Shown here piece after piece: positions 21,754-30,992 of a stretch of DNA of 36,342 nt. Below the pieces are notes generated by a model, which saw only the letters and a list, made by a program, of their open reading frames with translations, made no database searches and was not told the DNA's origin. How positions within the stretch are numbered: position 1 is the first letter of the stretch; every line of letters starts with the position of its first letter. The DNA comes from Coriobacteriia bacterium (GTDB lineage: Bacteria > Actinomycetota > Coriobacteriia > Anaerosomatales > JAAXUF01): positions 1 through 36,342 of the forward strand of contig JAAXWY010000024.1 of assembly GCA_013334745.1 (NCBI GenBank), written 5' to 3'. Made by a program: the position numbers and the translations under genes.

Positions 21754-23216
21754 GTGGATACCCCGTGCTCTCGATCATCGTGCTCGCGCCGGTCGCTGCG
21801 GCGCTGCTGATCGTGCTCGTTGGCAGCCACCCCAAGGTGCCGCGTGTGATCGCGTTGCTTGCCGGAGTGGTCACTCTGGTCGGGTCGCTGGCCGTGTGGA
21901 TCGGCTACGACAAGGTCGCGGGCGGTTTCCAGTTCACCGAGTCGGTTCCATGGATTCCGTCGCTCGGGGTCTCGTACTCCCTCGGAGTCGATGGCATTTC
22001 CGTGCCGATGCTGCTGCTCACCTCCATCGTCATCTTCACGGGCGTGCTGGTGAGCTGGAACGTCGAGACGCGCCCTCGCGAGTTCTTCGCGCTGCTGCTA
22101 CTGCTCGTGACCGGGGTGTTCGGTGTGTTCGCCGCGCGCGATGCGTTCCTGCTGTTCTTCTTCTATGAGATGGCTGTTCTCCCCATGTATCTGCTCATCG
22201 CCATCTGGGGGAGCACGCGCAAGGAGTACTCGGCGATGAAGCTCACGCTGTTCCTGTTCGCAGGCAGCGCGGTGCTGATTCTGCTGCTGGTTCTGGCGTA
22301 CTGGCAGGTTGGGCAGGGCACGTTCGACCTCGGCGTATGGTCGGCGTATCGATTCACCGATCAGTTCCAGATGTGGGGATTCCTGTTGGCGCTGGTGGGC
22401 TTCGGCGCTCTCATCCCGATCTTTCCGCTGCACACCTGGTCGCCTGACGGCCACGTGGCCGCCCCCACCGCTGTCTCGATGATCCACGCGGGCGTACTTC
22501 TCAAGATCGGTGCCTACGGCCTGATTCGACTCGGGATGATGCTCTTCCCACATGGCGCGCACGATTGGGCGTATCTCGTCATCGGCATCGGTGTGGTCAA
22601 CATCGTCTACGGTGCGTTCTGTGCGATGAGCCAGACCGACCTGAAGTACGTCATCGGCTACTCGAGCGTGAGCCACATGGGCTACGTGCTGCTCGGCTTG
22701 GGAATCGGCGGCAGGTTCGCGCTGACCGGCGCCGTCTTCCAGATGTTCGCGCACGGCATCATGACCGGGCTGTTCTTCGCGCTCATCGGATTCATCTACG
22801 AGCAGACCCACACGCGCGCGATCGCCGAGATATCCGGCCTCATGCACCGCACGCCACTGGTCGCCGCCTGCTTCATCATCGCGGCGGCGTCGAGCATGGG
22901 CCTGCCGTCGACCGCGGGTTTCGTCGCCGAGCTGCTCGTGTACGTCGGGGTCGTCACCCAGTCCGTGTGGGTCGCCGCTGCGGCTTTCGTGGGGGTCGTC
23001 GTCACCGCTGCCTACCTGCTGCGCCTGCTGGGGCGGATTCTGCTCGGAGAGCCGTCCGATGCCGTCTTGCCTATTCACGACGCCACGCCGCTGCGCTTCG
23101 CCCCGATGGCGATCCTGGCTGCCACGATCATGTTCGTCGGCATTTTGCCCAACTCGATGTTCACCATGATTACGAGCGGTATCCTTCCGCTGCTCAGGCG
23201 ATTGGCGGGTGGTTAG
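21750..23216 (+). CDS. nuoM: Complex I antiporter-like subunit NuoM, variant without TM7 Lys (cluster 1)
   Basis: This 488-residue protein is a NuoM-family antiporter-like subunit of about 14 helices. The TM5 Glu is present (Glu140 in FFYEMAVLPMYLLIAIWGS), and so is the TM8 Lys252 (LLKIGAYG). At the TM7 site, where other NuoM proteins read FAVKVP, this one reads FGALIP, so Leu221 replaces the Lys. The following motif is HTWSPDGHVAAPTAVSMIHA instead of HTWLPDAHVEAPTA. These differences mark a separate subfamily from the other two NuoM proteins in this window. ATG 21750 overlaps nuoL by 4 bases. Loss of the TM7 Lys suggests altered or absent pumping by this unit, which is inference. Confidence 0.93.
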   Translation: MSGYPVLSIIVLAPVAAALLIVLVGSHPKVPRVIALLAGVVTLVGSLAVWIGYDKVAGGFQFTESVPWIPSLGVSYSLGVDGISVPMLLLTSIVIFTGVLVSWNVETRPREFFALLLLLVTGVFGVFAARDAFLLFFFYEMAVLPMYLLIAIWGSTRKEYSAMKLTLFLFAGSAVLILLLVLAYWQVGQGTFDLGVWSAYRFTDQFQMWGFLLALVGFGALIPIFPLHTWSPDGHVAAPTAVSMIHAGVLLKIGAYGLIRLGMMLFPHGAHDWAYLVIGIGVVNIVYGAFCAMSQTDLKYVIGYSSVSHMGYVLLGLGIGGRFALTGAVFQMFAHGIMTGLFFALIGFIYEQTHTRAIAEISGLMHRTPLVAACFIIAAASSMGLPSTAGFVAELLVYVGVVTQSVWVAAAAFVGVVVTAAYLLRLLGRILLGEPSDAVLPIHDATPLRFAPMAILAATIMFVGILPNSMFTMITSGILPLLRRLAGG

Positions 23217-23219
23217 GCC

Positions 23220-24674
23220 ATGGGCGGCACAGCACAAGCGGTCGCGTACCTGTGGCCCGAGCTGATCGTGGCGATCACTGGCGCGCTGATTCTCGTCATC
23301 GACCTGTTCCTGCCGCGTGTCGGCGAGGAGGGCGCATCGTCGCGCTCGTGGCTGGCATACGTCGGAGTCGCCGGTCTTGCGGTCGCTGCGGTAGCGACTG
23401 CCGCCCGCGCGGGAGTCGAGACGACGCTGTTCGACGGCATCATCGTGCTCGACGGGCTCGCGACGTACTTCACGTTCCTGTTCCTCGGGATCGGCGCGCT
23501 CTCGCTCCTGCTGGCCGCCAACTCCGTCCCGAGGTTCACCCGCTGGCCTGCCGAGTACTACGCGCTGGTCGTGTGGTGCACGCTCGGGCACATGGTATTG
23601 GCATCCGCCGGTGAGCTGTTCACGATCTTCGTCACGCTGCAGCTGACGAGCCTGCCGCTCATCATCTTGATCGGGTACGCCAAGCGAAGTGGGAAGTCCG
23701 GCGAGGCGGCGTTGAAGTACCTGCTGCTCGTGTTGGTCTCCACGGCGGTCCTCGCGTACGGCATGAGCCTGATCTACGGCTCGCTGGGCACGAGCACCAT
23801 CTCCGAGATCGCGCTTCAGCTGGGCAAGGCCGAGCGGATAGACTCGGTGGTCGCGCTGGGGCTGGTGCTGTTGCTCACCGGCTTCGCGTTCAAGATCACG
23901 GCGGCGCCATTCCACTACTGGGTGCCCGACACCTACGAGGGTGCGCCGACGCCGACCACCGCGTTCATGTCGGTCGGGTCGAAGTTCGCCGGTTTCGCAC
24001 TCGCACTCCGCATCATCGTGGCGACCACACACGTGCAGCTCGACTGGCCGCTGATCTTCGGCGTGATGGCTGCACTCTCGATGACCATCGGTAACCTCGG
24101 TGCGATTCGTCAGGTCAACATCAAGCGCATGCTCGCGTACTCAGGCATCGCCCAGGCCGGCTACCTTCTCGTGGGCGTGGCCGCGCTTTCGGCTGCGGGC
24201 GTCGCTTCGATTCTGTTCTACTCGGTCGCCTACACGCTTGCGAACCTCGCTGCGTTCGGCACGATCATCAACGTCGCCAAGGCAACCCGCTCGGCTGAGA
24301 TCGAGGGCTACGCAGGCTTGGCGAAACGGGCACCGCTCGTCGCGCTTACGGCGGCCATCGCGCTCCTGTCGCTGGGAGGTCTGCCGCTGCTGGGCGGATT
24401 CATGGCTAAGTTCTACGTCTTCCTGACCGCAGCGCACGAGGGCCTGATATGGCTCGTAGCCATCGGCGTCATAAACAGCGTGATCTCGATGTACTACTAC
24501 ATGCGCGTCATCTACGTGATCTACGTGCGTGAGGGCGACACCGAGCCACTCGTGCTCGACCCATCGGCCACGCTGGCCTCCGCGGTGTGTGTGGCCGGAG
24601 TGCTGGCGCTCGGCCTCTTCCCCGAGTATGCGTTCCGGCTCGCCAACGAGGCTGCGGCGGTGTTGTTCCGATGA
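23220..24674 (+). CDS. nuoN: Complex I antiporter-like subunit NuoN, Gln at the TM5 Glu site (cluster 1)
   Basis: This 484-residue subunit lies next to NuoK in the assembled complex. TM7 Lys225 is present (FAFKITAAPFHYWVPDTYEG). The TM5 site, normally Glu in a segment like E-L-x-S-L-P, reads FVTLQLTSLPLIILIGYAK, so Gln141 replaces the key acid; the codon is CAG at 23640-23642. Other NuoN features such as VNIKRMLAYSGIAQAGYLL are conserved. ATG 23220 follows nuoM by 3 bases. The NuoN of cluster 2 keeps the Glu. Confidence 0.93.
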   Translation: MGGTAQAVAYLWPELIVAITGALILVIDLFLPRVGEEGASSRSWLAYVGVAGLAVAAVATAARAGVETTLFDGIIVLDGLATYFTFLFLGIGALSLLLAANSVPRFTRWPAEYYALVVWCTLGHMVLASAGELFTIFVTLQLTSLPLIILIGYAKRSGKSGEAALKYLLLVLVSTAVLAYGMSLIYGSLGTSTISEIALQLGKAERIDSVVALGLVLLLTGFAFKITAAPFHYWVPDTYEGAPTPTTAFMSVGSKFAGFALALRIIVATTHVQLDWPLIFGVMAALSMTIGNLGAIRQVNIKRMLAYSGIAQAGYLLVGVAALSAAGVASILFYSVAYTLANLAAFGTIINVAKATRSAEIEGYAGLAKRAPLVALTAAIALLSLGGLPLLGGFMAKFYVFLTAAHEGLIWLVAIGVINSVISMYYYMRVIYVIYVREGDTEPLVLDPSATLASAVCVAGVLALGLFPEYAFRLANEAAAVLFR

Positions 24675-26158
24675 TGACTCAGATGGGAACCGGACAGCTC
24701 GTGTTGGCAGCGACGATCCTCGTCCCGCTGGTGGGCGGCATCCTGCTCTCTCTGATTCCGCGCTCGTTCTCGGGCCATGCTCGTGGCTATGCGCTCGGGA
24801 TCAGCGGCCTGGTGCTCGTGATGGCAGGCTGGCTGTGGGCCAACTTCGATCCGACCGTCGCCGGCATGCAGTTCGAGATCGATGTGCCGTGGATCGCAGG
24901 GCTTGGGACGGCGTTCCATCTTGGAGTCGACGGTCTGTCGCTGCCGTTGCTGTTCCTCACCGCGCTTCTCACCTGTCTTGCGGTCATCGCATCGGCGGGC
25001 ATCAACGATAGGGAGCGCCAGTACTTCACCCTGCTCCTGCTCCTCGAGGCCGGATTGAGCGGCGTGTTCGTCTCGCTCGACCTCATCCTGTTCTACCTGT
25101 TCTGGGAAGTCGTACTCATTCCGATGTACTTCCTGATCAGCATCTGGGGCGGCCCCAACCGTGCGTACGCCGCGGTGAAGTTCTTCCTCTACACACTCGC
25201 TGGCAGCCTCGCCATGCTCGCCGGCATCATCGCCTTGTATCTGGCGACTGGCGCCAAGACGTTCGACCTCATCCGAATCGCCGAGAGCGCCGGGCACCTG
25301 CCGGCCGCACTTCAGACCGGCATCTTCATCGCGATTGCAGTCGGCCTCGCGGTCAAGGTGCCGATCTTCCCGTTGCACACCTGGCTTCCCGACGCCCACG
25401 TCGAGGCGCCCACTGCGGTCTCGGTGCTCCTCGCCGGCGTGCTGCTCAAAATGGGAAGCTACGGCTTCATCCGCCTCGGGCCGGGGGTGCTCCCGGCCGG
25501 GTTCACGGCGATCGCACCCGTACTTGCCGTGCTCGCGGTGATATCGATCGTCTACGGAGCGGCGCTGGCGCTCGTTCAGACAGACCTCAAACGGCTCGTC
25601 GCCTACTCGTCCGTGTCGCACATGGGCTACGTCATGCTCGGCATCAGTGCCGGCACGACTGCGGGCTTGACCGGTGCCACCGTGCAGATGTTCTCGCACG
25701 GGCTGATCGCCGGGTTGCTGTTCCTGTTGGTCGGGGCGGTTTACTCGCGGGCGCACACTCGCGAGATGGCCGCGTTCGGGGGTATCGCGAAGGTGACCCC
25801 GATTCTTGCCGGGGGCTTCGTGTTCGCCTCGTTCGCCTCGCTTGGGCTTCCAGGCATGAGCGGCTTCATCGGCGAGTTCCTCGTCGTCGCTGGCACGCTG
25901 CCCGTCTATCCGGTGCTCGCGATGATCTCCGCGGCTGCAGTCGTACTCACCGTGAGCTACCTGCTGTGGATGCTGCGGCGAGTGACCTTCGGGCCACTGA
26001 ACGAGGAGCGTGCGGGAATGCCCGACATCAGCGGCAGCGAGGTGGCGTCCATGGCGCCGCTGGCGCTGCTCATCCTCGTGGTCGGCGTGCTGCCCCAGTC
26101 GCTCATCGGCGTGATGCAGACCACCATCGAGTCGATCGTCGCAGTGCTCGCTCGGTAG
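24671..26158 (+). CDS. nuoM: Additional NuoM, canonical type (cluster 1)
   Basis: This 495-residue protein is a second NuoM encoded after nuoN, an unusual place. It has the canonical TM5 Glu146 (FYLFWEVVLIPMYFLISIWG), TM7 Lys229 (LAVKVPIFPLHTWLPDAHVE) and TM8 Lys (LLAGVLLKMGSYGF). By these motifs it is much closer to the NuoM of cluster 2 than to the first NuoM of its own cluster. Two adjacent ATG codons (24671 and 24674) can start it; the first overlaps nuoN by 4 bases. It gives cluster 1 four antiporter-like subunits in total. Confidence 0.94.
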   Translation: MMTQMGTGQLVLAATILVPLVGGILLSLIPRSFSGHARGYALGISGLVLVMAGWLWANFDPTVAGMQFEIDVPWIAGLGTAFHLGVDGLSLPLLFLTALLTCLAVIASAGINDRERQYFTLLLLLEAGLSGVFVSLDLILFYLFWEVVLIPMYFLISIWGGPNRAYAAVKFFLYTLAGSLAMLAGIIALYLATGAKTFDLIRIAESAGHLPAALQTGIFIAIAVGLAVKVPIFPLHTWLPDAHVEAPTAVSVLLAGVLLKMGSYGFIRLGPGVLPAGFTAIAPVLAVLAVISIVYGAALALVQTDLKRLVAYSSVSHMGYVMLGISAGTTAGLTGATVQMFSHGLIAGLLFLLVGAVYSRAHTREMAAFGGIAKVTPILAGGFVFASFASLGLPGMSGFIGEFLVVAGTLPVYPVLAMISAAAVVLTVSYLLWMLRRVTFGPLNEERAGMPDISGSEVASMAPLALLILVVGVLPQSLIGVMQTTIESIVAVLAR

Positions 26159-26433
26159 CTCGTGAGGTGCTGTGATGCGAGCCGCTGCCGGCATCGCCGT
26201 CCGCCCGTCCGTTTCGCACCGGGGCGAGCCGTATACCGACACAACCGACCCGCACGCGGAGTTATGTTGCAGCGTGCGTTTCTGTCTTGTCACACGCGCT
26301 GGTGTCGTATGGTATTGTCCGAAAACCAATAGCCTGGTGATTGGGCGGGGGCGGGTTATGCACTGCTCCTTCGGACCCCTCGCCAGCGCGTTGTGCGTCC
26401 TGAGTCTCGCGGGGTGAAGGAAGGGTCGGCTGC
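26159..26433 (+). promoter_or_regulatory. Intergenic region between the two complex I clusters
   Basis: This 275-base gap is the only real break in the 21-kb complex I block. It is locally AT-richer around 26265-26335. TTGTCA (26287-26292) is a good -35 match, but the possible -10 elements TATGGT (26308) and TATTGT (26313) stand 15 and 20 bases away, so the promoter is only tentative. No clear terminator hairpin with a T-run is seen. GAAGGAAGG before 26434 is the ribosome-binding site for nuoA of cluster 2. Confidence 0.35.
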
Positions 26434-26790
26434 TTGGCGCTGGACAGGGTAATCATCGCGGTCTTCGTGATGCTGGGTGCGGCTTTCGTTGCCGTCACCC
26501 TTGCCACGTCATGGCTCCTCAGTCCCAAGAAGCCCTCCGCCGAGAAGTCCGAGACCTACGAGTGTGGCGTTGAGTCCATCGGCCCGCCATGGGTCAAGTT
26601 CCACGCCGGCTACTACGTCTACGCGCTCCTGTTCGTCATCTTCGATATTGAGACCGTGTTTCTCTATCCGTGGGCGCTTGTCTACGGCATGCGTGGCTGG
26701 TTTGTCTTCGTCGAGATGGTCGTGTTCGTGACCATCCTTGTCGCCGGTCTGATTTACGCCTGGAAAGAGGGGGCGTTGTCGTGGCGATAG
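26434..26790 (+). CDS. nuoA: Complex I subunit NuoA (cluster 2)
   Basis: This 118-residue three-helix subunit has the family segment [20 protein letters not shown] with the conserved Cys, and [16 protein letters not shown]. It is the same length as the cluster 1 copy but differs at many positions, so the two clusters are not a recent duplication. The start is TTG 26434, preceded by GAAGGAAGG; no in-frame ATG or GTG gives a full first helix. Confidence 0.92.
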   Translation: MALDRVIIAVFVMLGAAFVAVTLATSWLLSPKKPSAEKSETYECGVESIGPPWVKFHAGYYVYALLFVIFDIETVFLYPWALVYGMRGWFVFVEMVVFVTILVAGLIYAWKEGALSWR

Positions 26791-27287
26791 ACAAGCTGAC
26801 CGGCGAACACTCTGCGATCTTCATCCGCAGCGAGCAGCTCTTCGACATGGCCCGGCGCAAGTCGCTGTGGTACATGGCGTTCGGTATCGCCTGCTGCGCC
26901 ATCGAGGGACTCATGCACGCGTCGGGCCCCAAGTTCGACTTCGACCGCTTGGGCGTCTTCTTCCGAGCGAGTCCGCGTCAAGCCGACGTGATGATCGTGG
27001 CAGGCACCGTCAACCACAAGATGGCGCCGGTCGTCCGACGCCTCTACGACGAGATGCCTGAGCCCAAGTGGGTCATCGCTATGGGCGCGTGTGCGTCGAC
27101 CGGCGGCCCCTTCCGCGAGTACCCCAACGTGATCATGGGTGTCGACAAGATAGTCCCGGTCGACGTGTACATTCCCGGGTGCCCGCCTCGGCCCGAGTCC
27201 GTGCAGTACGGCTTCCTCACGCTCATGAAGAAGATCCAGGCGCAGACGGAGGGTAGGCTTGCAGCAGCTCGACACGACGGTCGCTAA
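26781..27287 (+). CDS. nuoB: Complex I subunit NuoB (cluster 2)
   Basis: This 168-residue subunit carries cluster N2. The ligands are Cys38 and Cys39 ([10 protein letters not shown]), Cys104 (GACASTGGP) and Cys134 (IPGCPPRPE). The start is GTG 26781, with AAAGAGGGGG upstream, overlapping nuoA by 10 bases as in cluster 1. The longer upstream frame is a shadow of nuoA. Confidence 0.94.
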   Translation: MAIDKLTGEHSAIFIRSEQLFDMARRKSLWYMAFGIACCAIEGLMHASGPKFDFDRLGVFFRASPRQADVMIVAGTVNHKMAPVVRRLYDEMPEPKWVIAMGACASTGGPFREYPNVIMGVDKIVPVDVYIPGCPPRPESVQYGFLTLMKKIQAQTEGRLAAARHDGR

Positions 27288-28941
27288 GAGCGTCCTCGAA
27301 CGCGCGGGCATCGAGTCTTCGGTCGAATCGGCGGAGGGTTCTCTCTCCGTGTGTCGTGTCGCTGCGACTGACGTTAGGGCCGCGCTCGTCGCCCTGCGCG
27401 ACTCCGACGTGTCGGTTCGCGCATTGGTCGACCTGTTCGGAATCGACACCGGCGAGGCTGTCGACGCCGTCTACCACGTACGCTCACTCACGCGCGACGA
27501 GGACCTGATCATCAAGGCCGCGCACGACTACGATGGCGTGCTCACGAGTATCTGGGACCTCTTCCCGGGCGCGCTGATGCCCGAGCGCGAGACCGCCGAG
27601 CTGTTCGGGCTGTCGCTTGCCGGGCACCCCAACCCGAAGCGGCTGCTGACCACAGATGGGTGCGCACCGCTGCTGCGCAAGTCGTTCGAGGTACGCGGCG
27701 CCGATGAGGTCCGCGACCGGGCCTCTCAGCACATCGAGGTCACCGCGGTCGACAAACCCACGGGTTCGATCGCCGCGCCAAACGACCCCGGGATGCTCGG
27801 CGAGTGCGTGGTGGTTCTGCCGCGGATCCCAAGCGGCGTTCCCACGAAGTCCTCCGAGAACCTGATTCTCAACATGGGCCCGCAGCACCCGTCCACCCAC
27901 GGCGTGCTTCGCCTCATCCTCGAACTCGACGGCGAGACGATCGTCTCGGGCGAGTCGGTCATCGGCTATCTGCACCGCGGCATCGAGAAGCTCGCTGAAT
28001 CACGCCGCTACTCGGCGGTCGGCACGCTCATGGACCGCGGTGACTACGTGGCGGGCATCCACGGTGAGCTCGCGTTCGCGCTCGCGACCGAGGCAGCGGC
28101 CGAGATCGAGGTTCCACGCCGAGCGAACTACCTGCGGTGCCTGCTCGGCGAACTGAACCGAATCGCAAGTCACATCGTCTGGTACGGGCCGATGGGTCTG
28201 GACGCCGGCGCGATGGGGCAGTTCCTGTACACGTTCCGCGACCGAGAAGCGCTTCTCGACATCCTCGAGGACATCACCGGCCAGCGAATGATGTTCAACT
28301 ACGTGCGCCCGGGCGGGGTCGTTGCCGACATCACCACCACCGCCGAGGCCAAGATCCGCAGGTTCCTCGATGACTTCGCGATCCACGTCGTCGAGAACGA
28401 AGAGATCCTCATGGACAACGAGATCTTCCAGATGAGGACCAAGGGCGTAGGCGTCATCGACCGAGAGGCCGCGCTTGCGTTCGGGCTGACCGGTCCGGCG
28501 CTGCGCGGTTCCGGAATCGCGTGGGACATCCGACGCGATCGCCCGTACGCCGCCTACGACGAACTCGAGTTCGACGTTCCCGTCGCCGAGGCCGGCGACA
28601 TCTACGCGCGCTGCCAGGTGCGCATCGAGGAGATGAAGCAGTCGGCGGCCATCGTCCGCCAGTGCCTCGACGGGATGCCTGAAGGCGAGCACACCGCCAA
28701 GGTCGCGCGCGTCTTGCGTCCCAAAGCCGCCGAGGCGTATGCAGCCGTGGAGTCTCCGCGCGGCGAACTCGGCGTGCATCTCGTCACCGACGGCACCGAC
28801 ACCCCGTACCGGATGCGCTACCGCCCGCCCGCGCTCTACGCGCTGCAGGCGGGCGAGGCGTTCCTGCCGGGCGTGCTTCTCGCCGACTCCGTCGTGCTCA
28901 TGGGTAGCCTCGACCTGATCCTGGGCGAGGTGGACCGATGA
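27259..28941 (+). CDS. nuoCD: Fused complex I subunit NuoCD (cluster 2)
   Basis: This 560-residue fusion has NuoC in about residues 1-150 ([20 protein letters not shown]) and NuoD from about 200. The quinone-site His is in [18 protein letters not shown], and the Tyr is in [37 protein letters not shown] is conserved. The start is TTG 27259 after GGAGG, inside the end of nuoB (29-base overlap). The NuoC part is shorter and more diverged than in cluster 1. Confidence 0.93.
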   Translation: MQQLDTTVAKSVLERAGIESSVESAEGSLSVCRVAATDVRAALVALRDSDVSVRALVDLFGIDTGEAVDAVYHVRSLTRDEDLIIKAAHDYDGVLTSIWDLFPGALMPERETAELFGLSLAGHPNPKRLLTTDGCAPLLRKSFEVRGADEVRDRASQHIEVTAVDKPTGSIAAPNDPGMLGECVVVLPRIPSGVPTKSSENLILNMGPQHPSTHGVLRLILELDGETIVSGESVIGYLHRGIEKLAESRRYSAVGTLMDRGDYVAGIHGELAFALATEAAAEIEVPRRANYLRCLLGELNRIASHIVWYGPMGLDAGAMGQFLYTFRDREALLDILEDITGQRMMFNYVRPGGVVADITTTAEAKIRRFLDDFAIHVVENEEILMDNEIFQMRTKGVGVIDREAALAFGLTGPALRGSGIAWDIRRDRPYAAYDELEFDVPVAEAGDIYARCQVRIEEMKQSAAIVRQCLDGMPEGEHTAKVARVLRPKAAEAYAAVESPRGELGVHLVTDGTDTPYRMRYRPPALYALQAGEAFLPGVLLADSVVLMGSLDLILGEVDR

Positions 28942-29948
28942 ACCCGTGGCTTGTCGGCGTACTGCGCTTCCTTGCGGCCATCGGGCTGATGCTGCTCAAC
29001 GGCGTCGTGCTTATCTACATGCTGCGCAAGGTGCTGGCGAAGCTGCACATCCGCATGGGGCCGATGGACAACGGGCCGCATGGCCTTCTGCAGACCGTCT
29101 TTGACGTGCTCAAGCTCCTCACGAAAGAGGATCCGACGCCGCGAGCCGTCGACAAACTGCTGTTCTTCCTCGCGCCGGCGATCGTGTTCGTGCCCTCACT
29201 GATGTCGTACGCGGTGCTGCCGTTCTCGCGGACGTGGGTCATCCTCGACCTGCCCTACGGGCTGCTGTTCATCTTCGCGGTCATGTCGATCATCCCGCTG
29301 GGCATTCTTGCTGCCGGCTGGTCGTCGAACAACAAGTGGTCGCTTATCGGTGCGATGCGCAGCGTCGGTTCTCAGGTCACTTACGAGGTCCCGATGCTCC
29401 TCGCCGCGCTGCCGGTGGTCATGATGGCCAACTCGATGAGCCTGGGCGACATCGTCAACGCACAGTCCGGGCTCGCCTTCGGCTTCATCCCCAAGTGGTT
29501 CGCGTGGAACGTCCCCGCGCTGGTGCTGTTCTTCATCGCCGGTCTCATCGAGGCCGGCCAAACGCCGTTCGACCTGGCCGAGGCCGAATCCGAGCTGGTT
29601 GCCGGGTTCGCTACGGAGTACTCGGCGATGAAGTTCGGCCTGCTGTTCCTCTCGGAGTTCAGCAACGTGTTCGTGTTCTCGGCGCTCGTCGTCACACTGT
29701 TCTTCGGTGGCTGGAACATCCCGTGGGTTCCCGCCGACCTCATCCAGCCCATCGCGCCCGTGGTCTTCATCATCAAGACTTACTTGGTGATCTTCCTCGT
29801 GTTCGCCATCCGAGGCACGTTGCCTCGTCTACGGGTCGACCAGTTCCTCGCGACCGGCTGGAAGGTTCTGCTCCCGGCGTCGCTCGCGTGGGTCATGGTG
29901 ACCGGCGCCGCCCTCAAGATCCTCGCCACGCTTGGTGGTGGCCAATGA
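28938..29948 (+). CDS. nuoH: Complex I subunit NuoH with altered quinone-site motif (cluster 2)
   Basis: This 336-residue membrane subunit keeps the general NuoH pattern, including AEAESELVAGFATEYSAMKF and RGTLPRLRVDQF. The first cytoplasmic motif is changed: it reads IYMLRKVLAKLHIRMGPMDN, so the normally conserved Glu is Leu29, the Gln is His37, and the Arg after GPM is Asp44. The cluster 1 copy has Glu28, Gln36 and Arg43 at these sites. These residues line the quinone channel in known structures. Substrate or coupling may therefore differ, for example a quinone of another potential; that is inference. ATG 28938 overlaps nuoCD by 4 bases. Confidence 0.93.
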   Translation: MNPWLVGVLRFLAAIGLMLLNGVVLIYMLRKVLAKLHIRMGPMDNGPHGLLQTVFDVLKLLTKEDPTPRAVDKLLFFLAPAIVFVPSLMSYAVLPFSRTWVILDLPYGLLFIFAVMSIIPLGILAAGWSSNNKWSLIGAMRSVGSQVTYEVPMLLAALPVVMMANSMSLGDIVNAQSGLAFGFIPKWFAWNVPALVLFFIAGLIEAGQTPFDLAEAESELVAGFATEYSAMKFGLLFLSEFSNVFVFSALVVTLFFGGWNIPWVPADLIQPIAPVVFIIKTYLVIFLVFAIRGTLPRLRVDQFLATGWKVLLPASLAWVMVTGAALKILATLGGGQ

Positions 29949-30487
29949 GAATCTGGGGCACCGGCGTACTCAAGAGCATGCGCATCGCCTTCCGCAACTT
30001 CATGCGACCCAACATCACCGTGCAGTACCCGCACGAGCGAGTCGAGCTGCCCGAGCGTTCGCGCTGGGCGCTTGCGATGAAGCTCGACGAGGCGGGTGCG
30101 CACAAGTGCACGGGCTGCATGGCGTGTGAGAAGGCGTGTCCCGACTTCATCATCAAGATCGAGATCACCACCGGCGAAGACCGCAGCAAGCACATCGACC
30201 ACTGGCACTACGAGGTGGGCGCGTGCATGATGTGCGGCCTGTGCGTCGAGGCGTGCACCTTCGACGCCATCGAGATGAGCCACGACTACGAGCTTGCCCG
30301 CATCGACCCCTCGACGCTCGCGATCGAGCTGCTCGCCGATACACCCGTCGCGGTCGCCAAGAAGCGCGCGCCTGTGGCCCCTGCGGCCGAACCCGCATCG
30401 GCCGCTGCGAGCGCCGCCGCCGAAGCCGCTGCCGACACTGTGAACCCCGCGCCCGCCACCGCCGAGGAAGGATGCGCTGATGCCTGA
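29945..30487 (+). CDS. nuoI: Complex I subunit NuoI (cluster 2)
   Basis: This 180-residue subunit has two four-Cys motifs, Cys55-58-61-65 (CTGCMACEKACPD) and Cys94-97-100-104 (CMMCGLCVEACTF). In the second motif the residue after the last Cys is Thr instead of the usual Pro. A Pro/Ala-rich tail of about 50 residues follows. ATG 29945 overlaps nuoH by 4 bases. Confidence 0.94.
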   Translation: MRIWGTGVLKSMRIAFRNFMRPNITVQYPHERVELPERSRWALAMKLDEAGAHKCTGCMACEKACPDFIIKIEITTGEDRSKHIDHWHYEVGACMMCGLCVEACTFDAIEMSHDYELARIDPSTLAIELLADTPVAVAKKRAPVAPAAEPASAAASAAAEAAADTVNPAPATAEEGCADA

Positions 30488-30992
30488 TACCGTCAACGGC
30501 GCGGCTTTCCTCGTACTCGCTGCCATGTGCGTGGGCGGTGCGATCGGGATGATCGTCGCCAAGAACATCGTCCACAGCGCGTTTTGGGTCCTCGAGGCCT
30601 CGATCGCCGTGGCCGGTCTGTTCTTCCTCCTGCGGGCAGACTACGTCGCGCTGGTCCAGATCCTCGTGTATGCGGTCGCCGTGGCGGTCCTGATGGTCTT
30701 CTCGATCATGATCACGCTCAGGCGCCCCGAGGACGCGGTTCGTCCGCGCGACTTCTCACCGATCGCGGCGATCGTCGCAGTCGGGTTTTGCGCGGTCATG
30801 TTCGTTGCCTTGCGTGACTACCACCCGGTAGCGACGCAGTCGGCGGTGGCATGGACTTCCGACATCGCCACGTTCGGGCGACTGCTGTTCGCCGCAGACG
30901 GGTGGGCACTGCCCTTCGAGATCGCCTCGCTCATCCTCACCGTGGCGCTCGTCGGCGCGGTCTGGTGGACCAAGGACGGGGGCGACGAGTGA
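30480..30992 (+). CDS. nuoJ: Complex I subunit NuoJ (cluster 2)
   Basis: This 170-residue five-helix membrane subunit has the helix-3 segment YVALVQILVYAVAVAVLMVF, where Ala-Val replaces the usual Gly-Ala after the Tyr. Short soluble ends flank the helices. ATG 30480 overlaps nuoI by 8 bases. Confidence 0.9.
   Translation: MPDTVNGAAFLVLAAMCVGGAIGMIVAKNIVHSAFWVLEASIAVAGLFFLLRADYVALVQILVYAVAVAVLMVFSIMITLRRPEDAVRPRDFSPIAAIVAVGFCAVMFVALRDYHPVATQSAVAWTSDIATFGRLLFAADGWALPFEIASLILTVALVGAVWWTKDGGDE

Noticed and set aside
22098..26329. Very long minus-strand open frames opposite the complex I genes (for example 22098-24032 and 24521-26329; also 32446-34269)
   Set aside because: They are antisense shadows of nuoM and nuoN genes, with highly charged Arg/Glu/His/Asp-rich low-complexity translations that are typical of the reverse frame of GC-rich membrane-protein genes.
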